DNA of 64,000 nucleotides from Candidatus Altimarinota bacterium (lineage in GTDB: Bacteria; Patescibacteriota; Minisyncoccia; Phycocordibacterales; UBA5272), in assembly GCA_021734745.1 (NCBI GenBank), contig JAIPIK010000001.1, forward strand, positions 26,832-90,831. Reading direction: 5' to 3'. How positions within the stretch are numbered: position 1 is the first letter of the stretch; each line of letters begins with the position of its first letter. The position numbers were made by a program, and so were the translations under genes. Below the pieces are notes generated by a model. That model was not told where the DNA came from. It ran no database searches and saw only the letters and a program-made list of their open reading frames with translations. Of the stretch, positions 57,913 through 64,000 are shown in pieces.

Positions 57913-60900
57913 ATGCATAACTTAGATATTAGAGTGAAGTTGCCAAGTATTTTTTTTAAGATTTTGTTCGTTTGTTTTTTCTTGTATGTACCTACTGTGC
58001 ACTCTGCTTCATGGGATACTGTTTCTGGTGATAGATTTTCAACTAGCAGTGTTAGCTATCAGAGTATTGCGACTCACCCAATATCAGGACAACCATATGT
58101 TGTTTATACTGACACTCTTTATCATATAACGGTAGTAAAAAGGTTTGACGGGACTTCTTGGGTGCAAGTGGGGGAGGATATAAGTCCATTAGAAGGAAGA
58201 TATGTTCAGATAGCATTTCATCCAACTACATATGAACCATATGTGGCTTATGCAGATTATGAAACAAGAGGAGTAGCAATGGCGGGTAGAATTACCGTTA
58301 AAAGATTTAATGGGTCAAATTGGATAATTGTTGACGATACAGGTGTCGGTGGTTTTACTGGAACAGCTGAAAATATTAGTTTTGTTTTTAATCCATATAC
58401 GAATATCCCATACATTGCTTATGAAGACTACGGAGCCTCACAAAAAACAACTGTCGTAAAATATGATGGTGGCTCTGCTACAGGATGGAGTTACGTTGGA
58501 ACTAGGGGTTTTAGTACAACAATTTATGTCACTGACAGTATGAGTTTATCATTTGATTCGACTACCTACGAACCTTATGTTGCTTATGGTGAATATGACA
58601 GTAATATTACGGCGTTGAAACCTGTTGTAAAGAAGTTTGATGGATCTACGTGGAACACAGTTGGAACAGAAAGATTCACTCCTTCACAGGTAACTGATAT
58701 AAGTGTGGCTGTTGATCCTGTTAATAATGTACCATACGTTGCTTATAAGGACGGTAGTGTAAATAATAAAGCCACTGTTCAAAAATTTAATGGGACAACT
58801 TGGGAAGTTGTCGGAATAGAAGGTTTTAGTAAAGACAGTGCTTTTGGGGCTAAGATTCTTTTCCATCCAACAACAAATGAGCCGTATGTTGTTTATCAAG
58901 GGGCTTTGATGAAGTTTAACGGTACCACATGGGACACAGTAGGGTCTTCTTGGGTAGTATCTAATTTTTCTTCTTATGAAGGTAGTTTTGCTTTTGGATC
59001 AACAACAGATAGCGTGTATATATTTTTTGACACAGTGTATATTAAGAGACTTACAGACGCTCCAGCGGCACCAGTAATTCTTCCGTATGATGGTAATTTT
59101 TATACAAGTTCTCATAATGTGACATTGTCAACATACTCTACGGGCACGTCTATGTATTACACCTTGGACGGATCTACTCCAGGCGCTACATCAACATTGT
59201 ATACAGGGGCAATATCTATTTCTGCATCAACAACAGTAAAAGCTATTTCTATAAAATCTGGATTTCCAGACAGTGATGTTATGAGTCAGTTTTATGAGAA
59301 AAAAATAGGAGGAGAATGGACACAAGTTGGAGAAGTGGTTGATCAGTATTCTGGCTTTGTTACTATACATCCAATAACTCACGAAACTTATGTTTTGTAT
59401 GGAGCAGGATATAATATTGTTATAAAAAAATATAGTACAACCACTTTATCTTGGGAGCTTGTGGATGAATTAATTGCTCCAGAAAATGTATCTCCTTTTT
59501 CTGATACGAGTCGATTGGTTATAGATCCTACCAACGGCGATATGTATGTTTCTTATTCCACCAATGCAGCTGCTTATTATGATATAAGACTCAGAGTCCT
59601 CAAATTTAATGGAAGTACTTGGGACCTCATAGATCCGGGATCTTTTCCTACTTGGGGATTTATTCATGACATGCAGTTTAGTCCTGTCGATGGAGCGTTA
59701 TATATAGCTGGAGGTGAGTCACGCACAGTTTCAACTTCTGCTGGTGACATATTTGTCAAAAAATTAGCGGGCTCTACTTGGGTGGACATAAAAGACAATC
59801 TTCCTACTTTGAGTGGTAAAATAGGTGGTCGGACAACTATGTCTTTTGATCCGGATACAAATGAACTGTATATAGGACAGATTGGCGAGTTTTCACCAAG
59901 GAAAATGAGTGTATATAAACTCTCTGGATCTACTTGGGAGGGGGTTGGAGCTCCTGAGTTTACTCCTAATGTCTATACTAGTGGTTACAATAAATTCAGA
60001 ATAGCTTTTGATTCTTCAACTAATGAACCATACGCAGCCTATTCTACAAATGATCAAGTACAATTTGTTGATAGATTCGACGGTTCTTCATGGGTAAATG
60101 TTGGAGTCTTACCTACTGGAATTGGCGTGCTAAAAGATTTTATGATCAACCCAGCAACTAATAACCCTACAATTATATTATCAGGCTTTCTCTCGCCATA
60201 TTATAGTAATGTTTTAGAATATAACGGTACTTCGTGGGTTAATTTAGGTGCTAGTAATTTTTCGGTTTCCGCAAGTAATTATGGAAATGCTTTTGCGTTT
60301 AATGCAAGTACTTCTCAGATATTTGTTTCATCAAATGGATCAGTTTTTGTATCACCTCTAATTACTTCAGCACCTGTAGCCTCACCAACTAACGGCACTT
60401 TTACATCTGATCAATCAGTGACGCTTACATCAGCAACAGAAGGTGCAACTATTTACTACACCGTTGATGGATCTACTCCTACTGTAACTTCTACGGAATA
60501 TTCAGGAGCGATATTATTGACTACACCAACAACAATAAAAGCTTTTGCTGTTAAAGATGGAATAGGAGATAGTGGAGTTATGAGCGAATTTTATCTATTC
60601 AAAGCTGCAACGACCACAGCTTCAGTTTCTGGAGGAACTTTTAATACTGACCAGTCTGTAACTTTAACATCTTCCACACCTGGCTCTACTATTTATTACA
60701 CAACAGATGGTTCTACTCCAACGTCAGGATCTGCTTTATATAGTAGTGCAATAACAATCGCTACATCAAGTACACTTAAGGCAATAGCAGTCAGGTCAGG
60801 CTACGCAAATAGTGATGTTATGAGTGAAGCATATGTATTACAAGTAGCTACCCCAACTTCTTCAATTGCAGGAGGGGAGTATGCTGGTACTCAATCAATT

Positions 60901-63900
60901 ACCATATCATCAGTAACACCAAGCTCTATTATTTATTACACTGTTGACGGATCTACACCAACATCAGGCTCTACTTTATATAGTAGCGCTGTTGCAATTT
61001 CTGCAACAACAACATTAAAAGCCATTGCTATTAAATCAGGGTATACAGATAGTGGTGTGATGAGTGAGGCTTACGTAATCGTATTACCTCAGGTAGCAAA
61101 CATATCTGCATCAGTAGCAGGTGGTACATTTTCTTCTGATCAATCTATAACACTCACTTCTACAACAACAGGTACAACTATTTACTATACAATTGATGGA
61201 TCTACACCAACATCAACTCAGTATTCAAGTGCCATATTATTATCGTCCGCAACAACATTAAAGGCTATTGGCATAAAATCTGAATATACGAATAGTTTGA
61301 TTTTGTCAGAAACATATACTTTTGTCACAGCAAATCCAGCCCCATCGGTTTCTGGTGGAACATTCAACTCAAATCAATCTGTAACTTTAACGTCTTCCAC
61401 ACCTGGTTCTTCTATCTACTATACAACGGATGGGTCTACACCAACATCAGGCTCTACTTTATACAGTAGTGCAATATCAATAGCTACATCAAGTACACTT
61501 AAAGCAATAGCAATCAAGTCAGGGTATACAGACAGTGGAGTAGTAAGCGAGACATATAATTTTGTTGCTGCAATTCCAGTAGCCTCACCATCAGGATTAA
61601 ATTCCTCATCTACTCAGTCAGTCACCCTATCATCAGCAACTCCTAGTTCTATTATTTATTACACAACAGATGGATCTACACCAACATCAGGTTCTACTTT
61701 ATATAGCAGTGCAATAACAATCGCTACATCAAGTACACTTAAAGCAATTGCGATTAAGTCAGGGTATACAGACAGTGCGATTATGAGTGAGAGTTATACA
61801 ATATACCCTCAAGTGGAAGTTCCAATAGCTTCCCCTTCAGGTTCGTCCTCCTCATCTACTTTGTCAGTCACTCTATCATCAGCGACTCTTTCTTCTGTAA
61901 TTTATTATACAACTGACGGTTCAACTCCAACAACATCATCTACTCAATATAGTGTAGCTATATCAGTTTCATCTTCTCAGACATTAAAGGCAATAGCAGT
62001 TAAGACAGGATATACAAATAGTTCGGTTATGAGTGAAGACTATACTATTGCTTCACAAGTAATAGCACCGGTAGCATCAGTGACCTCTGGGACTTTCTAC
62101 AATAATCAATCAGTCACACTGTCTTCAGCAACTCCTAGCTCTACTATTTATTACACAACAGATGGCTCGACCCCAACATCAGGGTCAACATTATATTCTA
62201 GTGCTATTACAATATCAGCTTCAACTACACTCAAAGCAATAGCCGTAAGACCAGCATACACAAATAGTAGTGTGATAACAGAGTCATATGTATTACAAGT
62301 AGCAACTCCTACACCGTCTGTAATTGGAGGTACATTTTCAGAAAATCAAACCGTCAGTATTTCTTCATTAACAAGTGGTTCAAATATTTATTACACAACA
62401 GATGGATCTACACCAACATCAGGCTCCACTCTATATAGTGGAGCAGTATTAATATCATCAACAACAACCCTAAAAGCAATTGCTATAAAGTCAGGATATG
62501 AAGATAGTTCTGTCATGAGCGAGAGCTATGTAATATCAAGCAACATCGCTACGTTAACAGCTAATACATATACAGTAACAGCCTCCGGTACCTCAAATGA
62601 AACTATTAATAGCGTTCCTTACAATACGTCAAAAGCAGTTTTCCTATCAGCTCTAGTTAGTGGTCAAAGTGGTCAGACATGGAACAGTACGGCGGTTCAG
62701 GATCCAGTCGTTAGTGGAGATGTTATTGTTGTAACTTCTCAAGATGGTTCGACTCAAGTGACTTACACAATTAATGTTCTTGCTCTCACCTCAAATCAGG
62801 TAGTCCCAGATATAAATGGTATAGTCGATGTTAGTACTACAACATCTCAAGCTGTAATAACTGACATTACAAAAGAGGTGTCTGTGGTAGTTGGCACAAC
62901 AACAAATAACCCAACTGTTAACATTAGTTCATTTATGGCAAATGGAACAGGTACTCTTCCTGGTATTACCGTAACTTCCTTAAATGCATATAGCACTGTT
63001 ATTAACATAGCAACATCCACAGTAGTTTCAAGCGCTAGTACAACTTGGAATGGTGTTGTTAATGCTCCAGCGACTACTACAGTAACTTTACCGACTGAGT
63101 CAGGACAGACAAAAACATTAAGTATGGCCGTTGAAGTTGGAATTCCTGGAGAAAGACTTGTATTTAATAAAGCTGTTAGAATGTTACTGCCAAATCAAGC
63201 TAACAAAAGAGCGGGGTATGTTTCTACCAGTACTTTTGTAGAAATTACTAGTGTATGTTCTTTGGATACTCAGGCGTCAGCCGATACATTACCAGTAGAA
63301 GGGGAATGTAAGATGGACGTAGATTCAGATTTAGTTATCTGGACAAAACATTTCACGACATTTGCTACATATACACAAACAGTAAATCCAGTTGCAGTCA
63401 TATCTTCAACTAGTGGTGGTAGCTACTTTGTATATTCACCAGTATCAAATTCCACAAACATTAACACAAATACCAGTATAGCTTTAGCAACTGTTCCAAA
63501 TACTAATACCAATCAAGTCGCACCCCAAAATGCAAACAGTCAAAGCATTAGCACAATCAAAACATCTAATATTCTAGAGTTAGAAAGTGAAGGAGAAGAT
63601 ATTACAGCACTTCAGGTGTTTCTTTATAAGAATGGTTTTTATCCTGAAGGAGAGATCACAGGATATTTTGGACCACTAACTGAAAGGGCTGTGAGAAGAT
63701 TCCAAGCACAATATGCTTCTGAAGTTTTGATAGGATTCAGTGGTCCTACAGGTATGGTTGGTAATGCTACCAGAAAGAAAATTAATGAGATTATTAATTC
63801 TAATGGTGTTAGTCAAACGGTCTATACTAACACAGTAAGTAATACACCATCATCAATAACATCAGTAATAAATCAACTGTCATCATCACAGACTAACATA

Positions 63901-64000
63901 ACTCCTCGTGACATAAGTGAGGATGTTAGAGCTCTACAGCAATTCCTAAACGCTAAAGGATTTACAGTCTCACAATCTGGACCAGGTTCGGTCGGACAAG
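57913..64000 (+). CDS. giant secreted multidomain surface protein, truncated by window end
   Basis: An uninterrupted frame of at least 2029 residues, incomplete at its 3' end. In order: signal peptide (1-31, ending VHSA); about seven propeller-like repeats with PYVAY and KFDGTSWxxVG motifs (about 35-380); one chitobiase C-terminal-like domain (about 385-460, YYTLDGSTPG); a second propeller-like block (about 460-815); nine tandem copies of the same chitobiase-like domain (about 818-1540, each about 78 residues with YYTTDGSTPTSGS and LKAIAIKSGYTDS); a beta-sandwich (about 1541-1626); a further beta-rich region; a Ser/Thr/Asn linker; a peptidoglycan-binding domain (about 1886-1962, DITALQVFLYKNGFYPEGEITGYFGPLTERAV); and the start of a second one at 1997. 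Probably an adhesin anchored to a cell wall. Confidence 0.9.
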   Translation, partial: MHNLDIRVKLPSIFFKILFVCFFLYVPTVHSASWDTVSGDRFSTSSVSYQSIATHPISGQPYVVYTDTLYHITVVKRFDGTSWVQVGEDISPLEGRYVQIAFHPTTYEPYVAYADYETRGVAMAGRITVKRFNGSNWIIVDDTGVGGFTGTAENISFVFNPYTNIPYIAYEDYGASQKTTVVKYDGGSATGWSYVGTRGFSTTIYVTDSMSLSFDSTTYEPYVAYGEYDSNITALKPVVKKFDGSTWNTVGTERFTPSQVTDISVAVDPVNNVPYVAYKDGSVNNKATVQKFNGTTWEVVGIEGFSKDSAFGAKILFHPTTNEPYVVYQGALMKFNGTTWDTVGSSWVVSNFSSYEGSFAFGSTTDSVYIFFDTVYIKRLTDAPAAPVILPYDGNFYTSSHNVTLSTYSTGTSMYYTLDGSTPGATSTLYTGAISISASTTVKAISIKSGFPDSDVMSQFYEKKIGGEWTQVGEVVDQYSGFVTIHPITHETYVLYGAGYNIVIKKYSTTTLSWELVDELIAPENVSPFSDTSRLVIDPTNGDMYVSYSTNAAAYYDIRLRVLKFNGSTWDLIDPGSFPTWGFIHDMQFSPVDGALYIAGGESRTVSTSAGDIFVKKLAGSTWVDIKDNLPTLSGKIGGRTTMSFDPDTNELYIGQIGEFSPRKMSVYKLSGSTWEGVGAPEFTPNVYTSGYNKFRIAFDSSTNEPYAAYSTNDQVQFVDRFDGSSWVNVGVLPTGIGVLKDFMINPATNNPTIILSGFLSPYYSNVLEYNGTSWVNLGASNFSVSASNYGNAFAFNASTSQIFVSSNGSVFVSPLITSAPVASPTNGTFTSDQSVTLTSATEGATIYYTVDGSTPTVTSTEYSGAILLTTPTTIKAFAVKDGIGDSGVMSEFYLFKAATTTASVSGGTFNTDQSVTLTSSTPGSTIYYTTDGSTPTSGSALYSSAITIATSSTLKAIAVRSGYANSDVMSEAYVLQVATPTSSIAGGEYAGTQSITISSVTPSSIIYYTVDGSTPTSGSTLYSSAVAISATTTLKAIAIKSGYTDSGVMSEAYVIVLPQVANISASVAGGTFSSDQSITLTSTTTGTTIYYTIDGSTPTSTQYSSAILLSSATTLKAIGIKSEYTNSLILSETYTFVTANPAPSVSGGTFNSNQSVTLTSSTPGSSIYYTTDGSTPTSGSTLYSSAISIATSSTLKAIAIKSGYTDSGVVSETYNFVAAIPVASPSGLNSSSTQSVTLSSATPSSIIYYTTDGSTPTSGSTLYSSAITIATSSTLKAIAIKSGYTDSAIMSESYTIYPQVEVPIASPSGSSSSSTLSVTLSSATLSSVIYYTTDGSTPTTSSTQYSVAISVSSSQTLKAIAVKTGYTNSSVMSEDYTIASQVIAPVASVTSGTFYNNQSVTLSSATPSSTIYYTTDGSTPTSGSTLYSSAITISASTTLKAIAVRPAYTNSSVITESYVLQVATPTPSVIGGTFSENQTVSISSLTSGSNIYYTTDGSTPTSGSTLYSGAVLISSTTTLKAIAIKSGYEDSSVMSESYVISSNIATLTANTYTVTASGTSNETINSVPYNTSKAVFLSALVSGQSGQTWNSTAVQDPVVSGDVIVVTSQDGSTQVTYTINVLALTSNQVVPDINGIVDVSTTTSQAVITDITKEVSVVVGTTTNNPTVNISSFMANGTGTLPGITVTSLNAYSTVINIATSTVVSSASTTWNGVVNAPATTTVTLPTESGQTKTLSMAVEVGIPGERLVFNKAVRMLLPNQANKRAGYVSTSTFVEITSVCSLDTQASADTLPVEGECKMDVDSDLVIWTKHFTTFATYTQTVNPVAVISSTSGGSYFVYSPVSNSTNINTNTSIALATVPNTNTNQVAPQNANSQSISTIKTSNILELESEGEDITALQVFLYKNGFYPEGEITGYFGPLTERAVRRFQAQYASEVLIGFSGPTGMVGNATRKKINEIINSNGVSQTVYTNTVSNTPSSITSVINQLSSSQTNITPRDISEDVRALQQFLNAKGFTVSQSGPGSVGQ
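60370..62530 (+). repeat. nine tandem coding repeats of about 235 bp
   Basis: DNA-level tandem repetition inside the giant gene. The copies share words such as GATGGATCTACACCAACATC and CTACATCAAGTACACTTAA and differ at scattered positions. Copy starts are near 60370, 60605, 60845, 61095, 61330, 61570, 61815, 62060 and 62300. Such arrays expand and contract by recombination. Confidence 0.85.

Noticed and set aside
60370..62530. Regular DNA repeats of about 235 bp considered as a CRISPR-like or satellite array.
   Set aside because: The frame is open throughout and the repeats encode protein domains of about 78 residues; unit size and variation do not fit CRISPR.

Overview
The window looks like a chromosomal segment of a Patescibacteria/CPR bacterium, most likely of the Parcubacteria (Paceibacteria) type. 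The DNA is AT-rich and the gene set is minimal: a fermentative core (GAPDH, RpiB, Rpe, split transketolase, class II aldolase, malic enzyme), class III ribonucleotide reductase, a small F-type ATP synthase, no respiratory genes, repeated small pilin-like membrane proteins and a giant secreted protein with chitobiase-C-terminal-like and peptidoglycan-binding domains. UGA is used as an ordinary stop (for example at the ends of the malic enzyme, atpH and cysteine desulfurase genes), which argues against the recoded CPR lineages. The taxonomic call is inference from content, not from a marker tree.

Layout. 1-6 kb: six paralogous pilin-like two-segment membrane proteins, two genes of unknown function, glycyl-tRNA synthetase and ribosomal protein bL33. 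6.2-6.5 kb: one compact transcription unit holding a full-looking copy of the L1-stalk domain of 23S rRNA, then tRNA-Trp(CCA), then a strong terminator. 6.5-22.2 kb: an accessory island. It holds a type I restriction operon with an HsdM-HsdS fusion and three small downstream genes (two with HEPN-like R-x(4-5)-H motifs), a large serine recombinase, a structured RNA leader in front of a UDG-fold-like protein, phage-like genes (terminase-small-subunit-like HTH, ParB-methyltransferase fusion), a GIY-YIG/RAMA protein, and a two-gene unit of a multi-zinc-ribbon protein plus a 899-residue SF1 helicase. 22.3-29.9 kb: an anaerobic radical/Fe-S module (U32 protein, NrdD, NrdG, NifS/IscS, IscU, flavin reductase). 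30.2-38.3 kb: central carbon metabolism. 38.3-50.1 kb: HD hydrolase, Tgt, UvrB, MnmA, a metal-homeostasis locus (Fur-family regulator opposite a ZIP transporter and CooC-like ATPase, sharing a 33-bp perfect palindrome), a DsbA-like thiol oxidoreductase and a YciB-like membrane protein. 50.2-57.7 kb: ATP synthase genes in order B-(insert)-E-F-H-A-G-D-C. 57.9-64.0 kb: a giant surface protein that runs off the end of the window.

The most unusual signals are non-coding. (1) Three genes inside operons (transketolase C-half, atpE, atpH) are each preceded by five in-register degenerate heptamers (consensus about ATCTAAM) followed by exactly three bases and ATG; other ATP synthase spacers carry different heptamer vocabularies. 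(2) The L1-stalk copy upstream of tRNA-Trp keeps the L1-contact sequence and compensatory base pairs and is closed by its own stem. (3) At least fourteen genes have a -10 hexamer ending only 6-10 bases before ATG, implying leaderless mRNAs, while a second class, almost all small hypothetical genes, carries strong Shine-Dalgarno sequences. (4) A 153-bp element with 16-bp terminal inverted repeats sits on the atpB stop codon, beside a free-standing promoter-structured-RNA-terminator unit.

How the parts work together: non-oxidative pentose-phosphate enzymes feed lower glycolysis; the Fe-S and flavin genes supply the radical SAM activase and the class III reductase; the ATP synthase, whose c subunit has most of a Na+-binding signature, probably works as an ion pump or exchanger in a fermenting, host-dependent cell; the pilins, DsbA-like protein and giant surface protein are the outward-facing attachment and contact machinery.
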